64,000 nt of DNA from Microvirga puerhi (GCF_020089865.1 NZ_JAIRBM010000025.1:1-64000); one strand, 5' to 3'. Counted from the first letter of the stretch, positions 8,564 through 18,857 are shown. The notes: a model not told the origin generated them from the sequence alone. Program-made: numbers and translations.

Positions 8564-10426
8564 TCATGTTCCCGGCTGCAGGGCCGGCACCGGCATAGGC
8601 CGGGGGACGGCCATGATGTCATTCTCTTGGAAGGCGCGCTGAACAGCGGTCAGAACCGCCTTTCGGATGCCAAACTGTTTGCCTGCCCTGGCCTTGAACT
8701 TGCCTCGGACAAGCAACGTCCCGTCTTCGACGGATGCAATGCCCTGGCTTTTGAAAGGTTCGAGAAGATCAACGTTCAAGTTCGGGTCGTTCGCAATCTC
8801 CTGTCCGATCTGCTTGAACAACTTACGAACCTTCTCGACGTCGGTATCGAATGCCACCCGGAACACGAGCTTCTCGATAACCCAATCTCGCGAGTAGTTC
8901 TGGATCTTGCCGATCTGGCCATAGGGAATGGTTGCGATGGCGCCGCGCGGATGCCGCAAACTGACCGAACGGACAGAGATCTTTTCTACCGTCCCCTTAG
9001 CACCGGAGGTCTCAATATACTCACCCAGCCTGAACGCATCATCGACGAGGAAGAACAGTCCCGACACAATGTCCTTCACCAGCGTCTGCGAGCCGAAACC
9101 TATCGCCAAGCCGAAGACGCTAAGGCCCGTAATGACTGGCCAGACGTTGACGTCGAGGACGACCAGGATCGTCAAGATCGTGAAAACCAGGATGCCGATC
9201 TTGGCGGTGCTGCCCAACAAAGGCAGAAGGGTTCCCAGGCGACTGCGGGGCGCTTGCACTTCCTCGTCCGACGGGCCAACGGAATCCTGCCGCGCGATGC
9301 GAGCGATGGCGACGCCCGTCGCGTTCCATAGAAGCGATCCGATCAACGCGACGAGAGCAATGGCGATCGCCTTGGCTCGGATCCACTGCACGTCGGAACC
9401 GAGGGCCTCGAGAGCCGGCAGCGCCCACTCATAACCGAGAAGCACCAGAACGAGAATCGCGAATGCGAACCGTGCCGTTCGACGCAGTGAGGCAGACATA
9501 ACAGAGGAAGAGGACGTGCGCTCGCGCCTTTCGGCCCAAACACCGATGGCGCTATCGACATGGGGCGCGACGAGAACGAGCAACAGGGTCAAGAGCATCG
9601 GCAATCCGGGAAGTGGGTGTCCCAAGGTCACCCCCAGTTGCAATACCACCGCGGTACCGAGGAGAGCGACGATCGCAATGACCGGCCATGCTTTGGCGAA
9701 GCGCTGACGGGTCGGGCTCCATGGCTGAGGTCCTGCTACGGCGACCATGATCGCACTTCGTCTCCGCCAATAGGCGCTGGCGAGGAGGAGTGTGGCAGGC
9801 AAGGTCACCGCGAACGTACCAACGACATCATGAAGACCCGGTCCGGCCCCATAGCTTCGCAGAATCGCCAACACGGCAATGCCAAAGAGACCCCAGGCCA
9901 TTCCCATCGCGACAGTATCGGCAAAGGCCAACATCCCTTGAATCGACGCCGCTGCTTGGGCATCGTCAATCATCAGTCTCCGCAGCAGTTGACGTACAAG
10001 GAGGCTCAGGATTGTCGCAGCGCCCAAGGTCCTGAGAATCACGCGTCCGCTTTCATCCAGAGGAGCCAGCCGCGCCACACCGGCAATGACGAGGATCGAT
10101 AGAAACCCTACAGCGAGAACTCTCAGAATGCGGGTTCGGCACAGCCATGGAACACGATCAAGGCTCCGCGAGAGTGCAAACCAAATCAGAATGGAAGCGA
10201 GTAACGCACCAACTGCGATCGCTAAAACGATGCCGGGGCTGGATCCCGCGGCTGCGATGGTTCCCTTCACGGCATTCCAATCGGTCCCGATATCTCCCAT
10301 TGCATGAAGGCGCTCCCGCCCTCCGGTTTCCACCGCTGCGGTCAGATCGTTCAGCCAATCGAAAATGGAGGCGGTGTCGGGTGCGTTGGTCATGGCCATC
10401 GGTCCTTTCGGCATACCGTCGCGCAT
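8564..10426 (-). CDS. Mechanosensitive ion channel family protein (MscS superfamily, large form)
   Basis: A 620-residue inner-membrane protein. The first about 380 residues hold roughly ten hydrophobic segments. The last about 200 form the MscS core: the pore helix with 'GLSVFGLAIGFGSQTLVKDIVSGLFFL', then the beta domain 'GTVEKISVRSVSLRHPRGAIATIPYGQI' and the cytoplasmic alpha/beta part 'VFRVAFDTDVEKVRKLF'. This is much longer than E. coli MscS (286 residues), resembling YbiO/YnaI-like members. Its likely role is to release solutes on osmotic downshock. Two internal ATGs near the start (the M of 'MAMTNAPDT' or 'MTNAPDT') could be the true start. A 326-aa plus-strand ORF over its 3' half is a shadow. 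Confidence 0.9.
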   Translation of the reverse strand: MRDGMPKGPMAMTNAPDTASIFDWLNDLTAAVETGGRERLHAMGDIGTDWNAVKGTIAAAGSSPGIVLAIAVGALLASILIWFALSRSLDRVPWLCRTRILRVLAVGFLSILVIAGVARLAPLDESGRVILRTLGAATILSLLVRQLLRRLMIDDAQAAASIQGMLAFADTVAMGMAWGLFGIAVLAILRSYGAGPGLHDVVGTFAVTLPATLLLASAYWRRRSAIMVAVAGPQPWSPTRQRFAKAWPVIAIVALLGTAVVLQLGVTLGHPLPGLPMLLTLLLVLVAPHVDSAIGVWAERRERTSSSSVMSASLRRTARFAFAILVLVLLGYEWALPALEALGSDVQWIRAKAIAIALVALIGSLLWNATGVAIARIARQDSVGPSDEEVQAPRSRLGTLLPLLGSTAKIGILVFTILTILVVLDVNVWPVITGLSVFGLAIGFGSQTLVKDIVSGLFFLVDDAFRLGEYIETSGAKGTVEKISVRSVSLRHPRGAIATIPYGQIGKIQNYSRDWVIEKLVFRVAFDTDVEKVRKLFKQIGQEIANDPNLNVDLLEPFKSQGIASVEDGTLLVRGKFKARAGKQFGIRKAVLTAVQRAFQENDIMAVPRPMPVPALQPGT

Positions 10427-11199
10427 GAGATCGTTCCCTTGTTGATCATGGGAAACAGATCCATTCTCATCATCCTATGTCCAGCACATGACCTTCCGCA
10501 ATGAGCTGCAGCCTGTCCGTCCAGAACGGCTCCGGATCTGTCGGGCGGCTGCAAGCGGACACGCCGATGGCATATCATCCAGGATTGTGGTGCTGGATTG
10601 GATGACTTGCATCCGATCAATGGCGCCTTTGTCCTCCTTGGCTCTGCTACGCCTTCCTAGGCGATAATTCCCTTTTGGGGTTACGTGCTCTCGTCCCAGG
10701 CATGTCGGATGCAGCATACACCCCTTGGCCGGCTGCCTCGCTCGGATAAAACCCTGAAATGGCTACCGGAAAACCCTGAACGTCGAAGAAACAGCCTAGT
10801 CTACAGATCGGCACCTAGCCGAAAGAGCCGGCGGGTATTGCGCCAGCATTCGTCCTCTTGCAAACGAGACCGGGGCTATCGTGACGACGAACATTCCCGA
10901 CGAGTGCCCCCAAGCCCTTTCGCTAGGTCGCGAAAGGCTGTCTGAACCCGTACTTTGCCAGGCTCGATAGTTGTGAGGCGTAAGTGGAGCGGCTGCTCTT
11001 CCAATCTAAGTGCGCGTGGAGCAAACCGCGGGTGGATTATCGGAACGGAATGCGCGATGCTTTGTGGCCGACCGCTCCAGTCCTTGTACGCACCTCGCCC
11101 TGCACGGATCTGAAATGCCTCGAAAGTCTCACAGGCATCACGATCATGGCGCGCGATGTCATGAACCGGGTCGGACGGCTACTCAACGATGGGAATACC
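10427..11199. other. Intergenic region between divergent genes
   Basis: About 770 bases between the channel gene (minus) and the phosphodiesterase (plus). Short frames in both directions show no recognisable domain. The open frame of the phosphodiesterase extends back to 10984, but the extra 72 residues are arginine- and cysteine-rich, without ribosome site or leader character, and are taken as untranslated. No clear promoter, repeat or RNA gene was found. Confidence 0.5.
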
Positions 11200-12189
11200 A
11201 TGCGACCGACCGCGTTACTTGTCCTGATCTCGACGCTTCTGATCCCTGCCGCAGCTTTATCGGGCCAAGGCTTCGACGTGGTCGTCCTCGGCGCCTTAGG
11301 TGGTATTCAGGACGGCAATCTCAGTTCGTACCTCATTCGACCGCACGGGAACCATGCCGCCATTACCTGCGACGCAGGCAGCCTCGTCAATGGATTAAAG
11401 GTCGCTCAAGAGAAGGGCGTCTTTGCCGATGTCAGGGTGCCTGAAGGCTCAACCGACAGCGTCGTCGGTCATGTTCTGAAAGATCATATCAAAGGCTATT
11501 TGATAAGTCATGCTCACCTCGACCATGTAGAAGGGTTGGTGATCGCCTCGCCTGACGATAGCAACAAGACTATTTACGGCTTGCCATCGGTAAATGCTCG
11601 CCTTGAGCAGAATTACTTCAATTGGGTTGCTTGGCCCAATATGTTGGACCGAGGTCAGCCGCCACAGCTGAAAAAGTATCACGTAGCAGATTTGGTCCCT
11701 GGCCTAGTCCAGGAACTTGCTGGAACTCGAATGGCGGCCACCCCTTTCCCGCTCAGCCACGCCGGAAGCGAATCCACAGCGTTTCTCATCGAGAGCGGGG
11801 GCGATGCCATACTTTGCTTCGGCGATACGGGACCTGACGAGGTCGAGAATTCCTCTGCCATGCAAAGCATTTGGAAGGTCGTCGCCGACAAGGTGAAGCA
11901 GCGAAGGCTAAAGGCGATCATTCTGGAAGTATCGTACACCAACGACCGGCCGGACAATTTATTATTCGGGCACATGACTCCCAAATGGGTGCACAAAGCA
12001 CTGCATGCTCTGGGCCAAGAGGCAGGCGGAGATGCTCTAAAGGGGCTGCCTGTTATTGTAAGCCATATCAAGTACTCATTGACCAATGCGCAACCTCAGG
12101 ACGCCATTCGCAAAGAATTGGAAGCAGGCAACGATCTTGGCGTCCGATTCCTGATCCCGGGCCAGGGCGAGCTTTACCATTTCCCATAG
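11200..12189 (+). CDS. Class II 3',5'-cyclic-nucleotide phosphodiesterase (metallo-beta-lactamase fold), secreted
   Basis: From ATG 11200 the protein has 329 residues and begins with a signal peptide (about 1-22, 'STLLIPAAALSGQ'). It then shows the class II cAMP phosphodiesterase layout: 'VLGALGGIQDGNLSSYLI' near the start, the metal-binding 'ISHAHLDHVEG' (H-x-H-x-D-H), 'FPLSHAGSESTAFLI' and 'CFGDTGPDEVE' with further metal ligands, and 'ILEVSYTNDRPDNLLFGH' towards the end. Related enzymes (yeast PDE1, Vibrio CpdP) cleave cyclic nucleotides to 5'-monophosphates; a leader places this one in the periplasm, where it may salvage external cAMP. The exact start is uncertain, since ATGs at 11146 and 11161 are in frame. 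It is a single gene facing the dpp operon convergently. Confidence 0.82.
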   Translation: MRPTALLVLISTLLIPAAALSGQGFDVVVLGALGGIQDGNLSSYLIRPHGNHAAITCDAGSLVNGLKVAQEKGVFADVRVPEGSTDSVVGHVLKDHIKGYLISHAHLDHVEGLVIASPDDSNKTIYGLPSVNARLEQNYFNWVAWPNMLDRGQPPQLKKYHVADLVPGLVQELAGTRMAATPFPLSHAGSESTAFLIESGGDAILCFGDTGPDEVENSSAMQSIWKVVADKVKQRRLKAIILEVSYTNDRPDNLLFGHMTPKWVHKALHALGQEAGGDALKGLPVIVSHIKYSLTNAQPQDAIRKELEAGNDLGVRFLIPGQGELYHFP

Positions 12190-12198
12190 TACCGGCTC

Positions 12199-12227
12199 GA
12201 TCCGCCAAGAACCTTCCCTGGCGGATC
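12199..12227. terminator. Bidirectional hairpin between convergent genes
   Basis: Perfect 9-bp arms, GATCCGCCA at 12199-12207 and TGGCGGATC at 12219-12227, with an 11-base loop, lie in the 75-base gap between two convergent stop codons. The position fits a shared terminator, although no T run follows on either strand. Confidence 0.45.
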
Positions 12228-12264
12228 CTATCGGCATCGAACAGTGCCATGAAACTAGGCCCCC

Positions 12265-14121
12265 CTAATTGAGCAAGACGAGGTGTCCTGTCGAGATCTC
12301 CCTATACTCACGAACCGGCGGTACGTATTTGAGGGATCGGATCGGGCTTCTCAGCTCATCGACCGACAGTTCTCGCTTCAAGGTCCGGCGAGAGGGATCT
12401 GGAATCGGAACCGCTGACATGAGCTTCCTGGTATAGGGATGCTGCGGGTTCTCGAATACCGCAGCGCGGGGTCCGACCTCTACGATCTCACCGAGATACA
12501 TGACGGCAACACGATGGCTGATCCGCTCGACCACGGCCATGTCATGAGAGATAAACAGATAGGCAAGGTTCAGGCTCTGTTGGAGATCCAACAGCAAGTT
12601 ACAGACCTGAGCCTTGATCGAAACGTCAAGCGCCGATACCGCTTCATCGGCGACGATAACCTTGGGGTCCAGCATCAAGGCGCGCGCAACGGCGATCCTC
12701 TGGCGCTGCCCTCCCGAGAACTCGTGGGCGAAGCGTCGCATCATATCAGCCTTGAGGCCAACTTTCTCCAACAGGTCCGCCGCCTTCTCTTGGGCCTGTC
12801 TCCTGGAGCCGAGCCCGTGCTCGAGGTATGGCTCCATGACGGCCGTGCCAATGGCCATACGCGGATTAAGACTTGCAAAGGGGTCTTGAAAGACCATTTG
12901 AATGCTGCGGCGCATCCGGCGGAGTGCTGGGCGGTTCAGCGCCATCACATCGTGGCCATCAATGACGATGCTGCCTTTGACTGGCTCGATAAGCCGCGTA
13001 ACGGAGCGTCCGGTTGTGGATTTTCCGCATCCGGATTCGCCCACAATCGAGAGAGTCTCACCTTCGAAGAGATCAAACGAGATGTTCTCTACCGCATGCA
13101 CAGCCGCTGTCTTGCGAGAGAAAATACCTGAGTGAATATCGAATCGAGCCGTCAGATTCTTGACGGAGAGCACGGGTGACTTCGTCTGCGCCACCGTATC
13201 GATGACATCCCGCTGCGGCTGCATATCTCCTGTGAGGACATCCACGATTGGAAAACGCAAAGGCAGGCTGCGACCCGTCATCGAGCCGAGCTTCGGCACA
13301 GCCGATAGCAGAGCACGGGTATACGGATGTTTTCCGCGAAGAAAGATATTCTCCGTCGGTCCCATCTCCACAGCCTCGCCACGAAACATCACGATGCACT
13401 CGTCAGCGATCTCCGCCACGACGCCCATGTCATGAGTGATGAAGAGAACGGACATTCCATCCTCATCCTGAAGGGTCTTGATTAGGTCGAGAATCTGCCC
13501 TTGGATCGTCACATCAAGCGCCGTCGTCGGCTCATCGGCAATCAAAAGCTTCGGCTTGGACGCGAGCGCCATGGCAATCATGACGCGCTGACGCATGCCA
13601 CCTGAGAACTGGTGAGGATATTCATCAAAGCGAGAAGCCGCGTTCGGAATGCGCACCTTGTCCAGCAGTCGGATGACCTCAGCGCGCGCCTCAGACCGAG
13701 ACAATGGCTTGTGAACGGTCAACGCCTCCGCAATCTGCTTCCCAATCGGGAAGATCGGGTTGAGACTAGTCATCGGCTCCTGGAAGATCATCGACACGTC
13801 TCGCCCTCGGACGCGCCGCATCTCGTCATCGGAGAGCGTGTGAAGATCCTGCCCGCCGAGATTGATCTGCCCCTCGATATAACTGGATCGCTTAGGAAGA
13901 AGCCGCATGATCGACAGAGATGTGACGCTCTTTCCCGAACCGGACTCGCCGACGATGGCGACGGTTTTTCTAGGGGGTACGTCGAAGCTCAGATTGCGGA
14001 CCACCGGCTTCCAAACGTCATCACTTCTGAACGAGGTCGTCAGATTACGAACGGACAGAATGGGAGACTCTGCTTCCTGTATCGGAAGCGTGGGGCTCTG
14101 AGTCTGATTCATGGAAGTCAT
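12265..14121 (-). CDS. Peptide ABC transporter, fused double ATPase (GsiA-like)
   Basis: A 618-residue protein with two complete ABC ATPase domains, each with a Walker A (GESGSGKS near 57, GESGCGKS near 360), an ABC signature ('FSGGMRQRV', 'FSGGQRQRI') and a Walker B ('[12 protein letters not shown]', '[12 protein letters not shown]'). Each domain ends with the oligopeptide-specific tail ('[12 protein letters not shown]', '[15 protein letters not shown]'). The arrangement equals a DppD-DppF fusion, as in GsiA of the glutathione importer. It is the last gene of a six-gene minus-strand operon that begins with a binding protein at 20387 and should energise the two permeases at 16966-18815 from the cytoplasmic side. 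Confidence 0.93.
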   Translation of the reverse strand: MTSMNQTQSPTLPIQEAESPILSVRNLTTSFRSDDVWKPVVRNLSFDVPPRKTVAIVGESGSGKSVTSLSIMRLLPKRSSYIEGQINLGGQDLHTLSDDEMRRVRGRDVSMIFQEPMTSLNPIFPIGKQIAEALTVHKPLSRSEARAEVIRLLDKVRIPNAASRFDEYPHQFSGGMRQRVMIAMALASKPKLLIADEPTTALDVTIQGQILDLIKTLQDEDGMSVLFITHDMGVVAEIADECIVMFRGEAVEMGPTENIFLRGKHPYTRALLSAVPKLGSMTGRSLPLRFPIVDVLTGDMQPQRDVIDTVAQTKSPVLSVKNLTARFDIHSGIFSRKTAAVHAVENISFDLFEGETLSIVGESGCGKSTTGRSVTRLIEPVKGSIVIDGHDVMALNRPALRRMRRSIQMVFQDPFASLNPRMAIGTAVMEPYLEHGLGSRRQAQEKAADLLEKVGLKADMMRRFAHEFSGGQRQRIAVARALMLDPKVIVADEAVSALDVSIKAQVCNLLLDLQQSLNLAYLFISHDMAVVERISHRVAVMYLGEIVEVGPRAAVFENPQHPYTRKLMSAVPIPDPSRRTLKRELSVDELRSPIRSLKYVPPVREYREISTGHLVLLN

Positions 14122-14130
14122 ATCAACGCT

Positions 14131-15555
14131 TTAGATGGCGAGTTCGGGAACGGGCCTGGACAACGCGACATCTGTCCTGAAGGCACTCTCGATAGCTTGG
14201 GCGATCGCCAGAACTTCTCGATCCCGATGTAGCTTGCCGACGATCTGAATACCGAACGGTGTACCATATTCATCCACGCCACAAGGAATGGCGACAACCG
14301 GATTCCCGGTAACAGTCAGTGAAGACGTCAGGGCCGCCCAGTGGACGTAGTTCTCCATAGGTGCGCCATCGATTTCTCTGGGATAGAGCTCTGCGAACGG
14401 GAACGGTGTGACTGTCACAGCCGGGCAGATCAGAACATCGAAATCCGCCATGAGATGGTGGAAATCTCTCATGAGGCGATACTGTTCGCGTGCTGCCCAG
14501 CCGACCTTTCGCGCATCCATCTTCAAGGCAGCGGCAACGTTGCTGCGTACATTCGGATTCACATCGTCGTTGTAAGTCTCGAATACTGCCTCATGCTTAG
14601 CAAGCATGTAGACACCACGCAGGTACCAAAAGACATCGAGTGCATCCCTGAAGTCGGGATCCTTGTGTTCCACATCTCCGAACAGGGATGAGAAACGCTT
14701 GACTCTGTCCTGGAATGCCGCCCGCACGGCGCGTGCCACGGGCGCGATGCCAAGATCCTCGCTGACGACAATCCGCAGACTGGAAAGATCCACCTCTGGC
14801 AGGGCCTGAAACTGCTGCGGATCCAGCGGGTAAGCCATGGGATCCACGGTATTGCGCTCCGCCATGGCAGAAAGCAGCAGCGCTGCATCTGCAACAGTCC
14901 GAGCCATCGGGCCCTGGCTCTGGTAGGTACTGAAGGCCTGAGAACGGCGATCAAAGGGAACGATGCCCGGGCTGGGGCGGTAAGCGACGACGCCATTGAA
15001 TGCCGCCGGTAGCCGCAAGCTCCCACCTGTATCGGATCCGGTAGCAAGCGGCATCATGTTTGTCGCCAGTACAACACCGGAACCGCCAGAAGAGCCTCCA
15101 CAGGTCTTTTCCAGATCGAAGGGGTTGCGGGTAGGTCCATAGAGCTTGTTGTTGGTATTGCCGCCGGCTCCGAATTCCGGACTGTTGGTCTTACCGATGA
15201 CGATCCCGCCCGCGCGGCGAACAGCTGCGACCACATGCTCATCCTTAGCAGGGATATGATCGCGATAAAGGAGAGAGCCGTAGGCGGACACGATACCCTC
15301 CGTGTCGCTCAGATCTTTCACGCCTACGGGCAATCCATGAAGCGGCGGGAGCAAATCGCCTCTCATGACTGCGCTTTCTGCCGCTGCGGCCTCCTTGCGA
15401 GCACGATCGAAGGCCTTCACCACAAGAGCATTGACGTGGGGGTCGACCGCTTCGATCTGCTGAATGCATGATTCCAGCAGTTCTACCGGGGAAAGCTTCT
15501 TCTGGCCGATGAGACGCCGCGCTTCGACGGCATCAAGCTCGCAAGGTCGAGTCAT
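14131..15555 (-). CDS. Amidase (amidase signature family)
   Basis: A 474-residue enzyme of the normal amidase-signature length. The Ser-cisSer-Lys triad is visible: K80 in 'LPVGVKDLSD', the cis-serine at 155 in 'CGGSSGGSG' and the nucleophile S179 in 'GSDTGGSLRLPA'. The family hydrolyses carboxamides, including amino-acid and peptide amides, in the cytoplasm. It lies inside the peptide importer operon, 9 bases before the ATPase gene and 34 bases after the dipeptidase gene, so it probably processes a product of the imported compound, such as an amidated amino acid or dipeptide. It is not GatA: no gatC or gatB lies nearby, and the C-terminal part differs. The precise substrate is unknown. Confidence 0.87.
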   Translation of the reverse strand: MTRPCELDAVEARRLIGQKKLSPVELLESCIQQIEAVDPHVNALVVKAFDRARKEAAAAESAVMRGDLLPPLHGLPVGVKDLSDTEGIVSAYGSLLYRDHIPAKDEHVVAAVRRAGGIVIGKTNSPEFGAGGNTNNKLYGPTRNPFDLEKTCGGSSGGSGVVLATNMMPLATGSDTGGSLRLPAAFNGVVAYRPSPGIVPFDRRSQAFSTYQSQGPMARTVADAALLLSAMAERNTVDPMAYPLDPQQFQALPEVDLSSLRIVVSEDLGIAPVARAVRAAFQDRVKRFSSLFGDVEHKDPDFRDALDVFWYLRGVYMLAKHEAVFETYNDDVNPNVRSNVAAALKMDARKVGWAAREQYRLMRDFHHLMADFDVLICPAVTVTPFPFAELYPREIDGAPMENYVHWAALTSSLTVTGNPVVAIPCGVDEYGTPFGIQIVGKLHRDREVLAIAQAIESAFRTDVALSRPVPELAI

Positions 15556-15589
15556 GGAGAATCTCCTCGTGTTTCTATGGCAACCGTGC

Positions 15590-16963
15590 TCAACGTCTCA
15601 ACGTTTTGGCGAGACGTGGAAATACCCGCACGCCGGTGCGGATGCCGTTGAAGAACCCGTCGAGATCCATGCTTTCGTCCGGAGCGTGATTGGCTTGATC
15701 ATGAGTCGCGTGAGGGACGACGAAACAGGCCTGCCGCAAGATATCAGTGAAGACATAGTTTGGGCCGGCGCCACCAATGCCCGGGTAGACAATCGGCTCA
15801 CGTCCGTATGCTTCCTCGAGCGCTTCGACGATGACCGGCAGAGCAGGATGATCGATCGGCGTGCGCGAGGGCGTGAGGAAATTGAAGCCTTCGACCTCTA
15901 TGTCGCCAAAGCCCTTTTCCTCCAGATGCTGTTTGAGCTTCTCAAGAATATCCTCCGGCCGTTGATCAGGCACGAGGCGTATGTCGATTTTTGCTTTGGC
16001 AACAGAAGGCAGGACAGTCTTGGATCCCTCTCCCGTATAGCCACTGACAATTCCCGCGATGTTGCATGTCGGCTCGGAGATCAGATTGAAATAGTAGCCA
16101 TCCTCGATGCGCCCGGGGAGGAACTTGTCGATGCCGAAAAAGTCGAGAAGACCCTGCTCATCCACGGGGATCTTCGCAATGGTCTCCCGCTCCATATTGG
16201 TGAGAGGTCTCACATCGTCATAGAAGCCTTCGATGGCGACCCTGTTGTCCGGCCCCTTCAGAGAATTGAGGGCCCAGACGAGACGCCATGCCGGGTTCGG
16301 GACGCCGGTTGCACGCATGGAGTGCTGATCGATCCGTGCGCCACGAGCGGTCAACTCGGCGTAGACCATCCCCTTGAGGCCAAGGATGATCATCGGGCGA
16401 CCAGACTCGTGGATATGGCTGTCCGAGTAATAGGTTAAGTCCGCCTTCAGAAGATCCCGGTTAGCCTCAACGAAGGGGGCAAGGCTTGGGCTGCCGATTT
16501 CTTCCTCGCCCTCGAAAAGGAACTTGAAGGACAACGGTACGTCGCCGGTAGCCGCGCGAAGGGCTTCGATGGTCTTAACATAGATGAAGATTTGCGCCTT
16601 GTTGTCCGATGTTCCACGACCATAAATCTTCCGGTCGCGAATTTCCGGCGCGAACGGTGGAGATGTCCACAATTCCAACGGCTCGGGCGGCTGTACGTCG
16701 TAATGACCGTAAACAAGGACGACGGGCGCATCCGGTCCCTTATCGATTTCACCGTAGACGATCGGGTGCCGAGGCGTCTCCATGACTCGAGTCTCGATCC
16801 CGACATCCCGCATTAGGCTGGCGAGAAGCTCGGCGCACTCATGCATGCCTTCATTGCGTGTAGAAATGCTCGGCTGCCGGAGAAACGTGAACAACTCCTC
16901 CAGAAAGCGCTCACGATTCGCCTCGATATACGAATCCAGTTTCCCCTGAAGTTCGATGTTCAT
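15590..16963 (-). CDS. M20 family dipeptidase
   Basis: A 457-residue di-zinc peptidase. Motifs in order: 'VLVYGHYDVQP' (metal-binding H and catalytic D), 'YGRGTSDNKAQ' (bridging D), and 'FLFEGEEEIGSPSL' (general base and metal-binding E pair); a central dimerisation domain carries 'ARGARIDQHSM', and the C-terminal 'HATHDQANHAPDESM' holds the last histidine ligand. These features place it with carnosinase/CNDP-like dipeptidases (PepV/DapE superfamily). It starts 2 bases after the DppC permease gene, in the operon of a peptide importer, and thus should cleave the imported dipeptide in the cytoplasm. Together with the neighbouring amidase it suggests an unusual or modified dipeptide. Confidence 0.9.
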   Translation of the reverse strand: MNIELQGKLDSYIEANRERFLEELFTFLRQPSISTRNEGMHECAELLASLMRDVGIETRVMETPRHPIVYGEIDKGPDAPVVLVYGHYDVQPPEPLELWTSPPFAPEIRDRKIYGRGTSDNKAQIFIYVKTIEALRAATGDVPLSFKFLFEGEEEIGSPSLAPFVEANRDLLKADLTYYSDSHIHESGRPMIILGLKGMVYAELTARGARIDQHSMRATGVPNPAWRLVWALNSLKGPDNRVAIEGFYDDVRPLTNMERETIAKIPVDEQGLLDFFGIDKFLPGRIEDGYYFNLISEPTCNIAGIVSGYTGEGSKTVLPSVAKAKIDIRLVPDQRPEDILEKLKQHLEEKGFGDIEVEGFNFLTPSRTPIDHPALPVIVEALEEAYGREPIVYPGIGGAGPNYVFTDILRQACFVVPHATHDQANHAPDESMDLDGFFNGIRTGVRVFPRLAKTLRR

Positions 16964-16965
16964 GA

Positions 16966-17886
16966 TCAGCGCTCCGCCATTTTTGGATCAAGGGCCAACC
17001 GCAGCCCATCTTGAAACAGGTTGATCCCGAGCACGAGCAGCACGATGGCTCCGCCTGGGAAGATAACGACGTGGGGAGCAACCAGCATGTAGTTTCGACC
17101 CGCAGCAAGCATGGCGCCCCATTCTGGAGAAGGTGCCTGCGCGCCAAGCCCGAGAAAGGACAGACTGGATGCGGTCAGAATTGCCAACGCCACACGCAAA
17201 GCCGCCATGACCCATAGGGTACTAGCGATGTTCGGAAAGATATGTCGCAGCAGGATCCGGCTGTGCCGCATTCCCGCAGATTGGCAAGCCTCGATATAAG
17301 GCTCCTCCTTGACAGACAGTGTAGAGCCGCGGGCCAGCCTCGCAAAAATCGGCACTGTGTAGATCGCAACCGCAATCATGGCGTTCACGAGGCTCGGGCC
17401 GAGGATCGATACAATGACGATGGCGAGAAGGACGCCCGGAAATGCCAGCATCACGTCGATGATACGCATGATGACCGTGTCGGTACGTCCGCCTACATAT
17501 CCCGATATCATCCCGGTCGGAACGCCGATCAGCATTGCAAGCGACACTGAGAACAGTCCCTCGACTAAAGAAAGCCGAGCCCCGACGAGAACTCTGGATA
17601 AGATATCGCGCCCAAGTTCGTCCGTGCCGAAAGGATGCTCCGCGCTGGGCGGGAGCAGCATGGCCATTAGATCGTTGGCATAGGGATCGTGCGGAGCAAT
17701 CCAAGGTGCGAGAATAGCCAGTATGATGAAGATCAGTACAATCGCGCCGCCCGGCAAGGCGAATTTCGACTTTCTCATCTGCTTGAGAATCTGGCGGATC
17801 CGTGAGGACGCTGGGCGCGAAGCCTCCTCGACAGCTACGGGCGCAGGTCGGGGGTTCCCGGACATGAGGTTCGCATTAGAACTCAT
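16966..17886 (-). CDS. Peptide ABC transporter permease (DppC type)
   Basis: A 306-residue membrane protein with about six transmembrane segments. The N-terminal 'ILAILAPWIAPHDPYANDLMAMLLPPSAEHPFGTDELGRD' layout and the cytoplasmic 'EEPYIEACQSAGMRHSRILLRHIFPN' loop (the EAA motif contacting the ATPase) are standard DppC/OppC features. It overlaps the upstream DppB gene by 4 bases (ATGA), so the two subunits are translationally coupled. It forms the import channel with DppB. Confidence 0.93.
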   Translation of the reverse strand: MSSNANLMSGNPRPAPVAVEEASRPASSRIRQILKQMRKSKFALPGGAIVLIFIILAILAPWIAPHDPYANDLMAMLLPPSAEHPFGTDELGRDILSRVLVGARLSLVEGLFSVSLAMLIGVPTGMISGYVGGRTDTVIMRIIDVMLAFPGVLLAIVIVSILGPSLVNAMIAVAIYTVPIFARLARGSTLSVKEEPYIEACQSAGMRHSRILLRHIFPNIASTLWVMAALRVALAILTASSLSFLGLGAQAPSPEWGAMLAAGRNYMLVAPHVVIFPGGAIVLLVLGINLFQDGLRLALDPKMAER

Positions 17887-18815
17887 TTGAACTTAATCCG
17901 CGGGTCGAGAATTCGATACAACACGTCCGTCAGAAGATTGATCATGACGAAGGTAAGTGCGAGAAGCAGAACCGAGGCCTGCACGACGGGGAAGTCCCGT
18001 GCTGCGATCGATTGAACAATCAGGCGACCGATCCCGGGCCACGCAAAGACGGTTTCAGTGACGACAGCGCCGCCCAGCAGATAGCCCATCTGAAGACCGA
18101 CCACCGTGACAACCGGAATCAGGGCATTGCGCACGCCGTGATGACCGACAACGACGGATTCCTTCAGCCCCTTGGCTCGTGCGGTGCGCACATAATCCTG
18201 ATTGAGAACTTCGACAAGGCTCGACCGTGTGATCCGGGAAATGATCGCGGCGTTCGGGATGCCCAGAGTAAGCGTTGGCAGGATGAGATTCTTCCAACTG
18301 TCCATGCCGGTCAGCGGGAGCCAGCCCAGATAGACCGAGAAGAGCAACATGAGGGAGATACCGAGGAAAAAGGACGGAATCGAGATCCCCAATAGAGAAA
18401 CCGCCAGAATACTGCTATCGAACCACCCGTTCCTGTAAACAGCCGTTAGAATGCCCGTGATGACCCCGAGAAGGGTGCCGAAGACGACAGCCGACAGTCC
18501 GAGGATCATCGTGTTCCAATAACGGACGCCAATCTCTTCGCTGACCGGGCGCCCAGTTCTAAAGCTCTTGCCAAAATCGCCGGTAGCAACGCGACCAACG
18601 AATTCGCCGTATTGCATCACGAGGGGTTTATCGAGACCTAGAGACTGTCGAACGGCCGCGACGTCTTCTTTGGTCGCATCGATACCAGCAACGAGAACGG
18701 CCGGATCGCCTGGGATTAGATGGATCATCAGGAAGACGATCACGGAGACCCCGACGAGGACCGGAACCAATTGCGAGAGCCGTCGGGCGAGAAAGGTTAT
18801 CATCAGTTCACTCAT
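17883..18815 (-). CDS. Peptide ABC transporter permease (DppB type)
   Basis: A 310-residue membrane protein with six predicted transmembrane helices. It opens with 'LARRLSQLVPVLVGVSVIVFLMIHLIPGDPA', the classic DppB N-terminus, and has the ATPase-contact loop 'LNQDYVRTARAKGLKESVVVGHHGVRNALIPVVT'. Two in-frame ATGs (18815 and 18803) are possible starts. The gene follows the binding protein by 42 bases and overlaps dppC by 4 bases. Confidence 0.93.
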   Translation of the reverse strand: MSELMITFLARRLSQLVPVLVGVSVIVFLMIHLIPGDPAVLVAGIDATKEDVAAVRQSLGLDKPLVMQYGEFVGRVATGDFGKSFRTGRPVSEEIGVRYWNTMILGLSAVVFGTLLGVITGILTAVYRNGWFDSSILAVSLLGISIPSFFLGISLMLLFSVYLGWLPLTGMDSWKNLILPTLTLGIPNAAIISRITRSSLVEVLNQDYVRTARAKGLKESVVVGHHGVRNALIPVVTVVGLQMGYLLGGAVVTETVFAWPGIGRLIVQSIAARDFPVVQASVLLLALTFVMINLLTDVLYRILDPRIKFK

Positions 18816-18857
18816 CGGTGAGGAGGCATGAGCCAGCGCCCCGCCTCCCCAGTTTGA

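Noticed and set aside
8351-9331. A 326-residue plus-strand frame
   Set aside because: It is antisense to the mechanosensitive channel and the lipoprotein region, with arginine/aspartate-rich shadow composition and no domain.
15464-16438. A 324-residue plus-strand frame
   Set aside because: It is antisense to the M20 dipeptidase gene, which has complete catalytic motifs.
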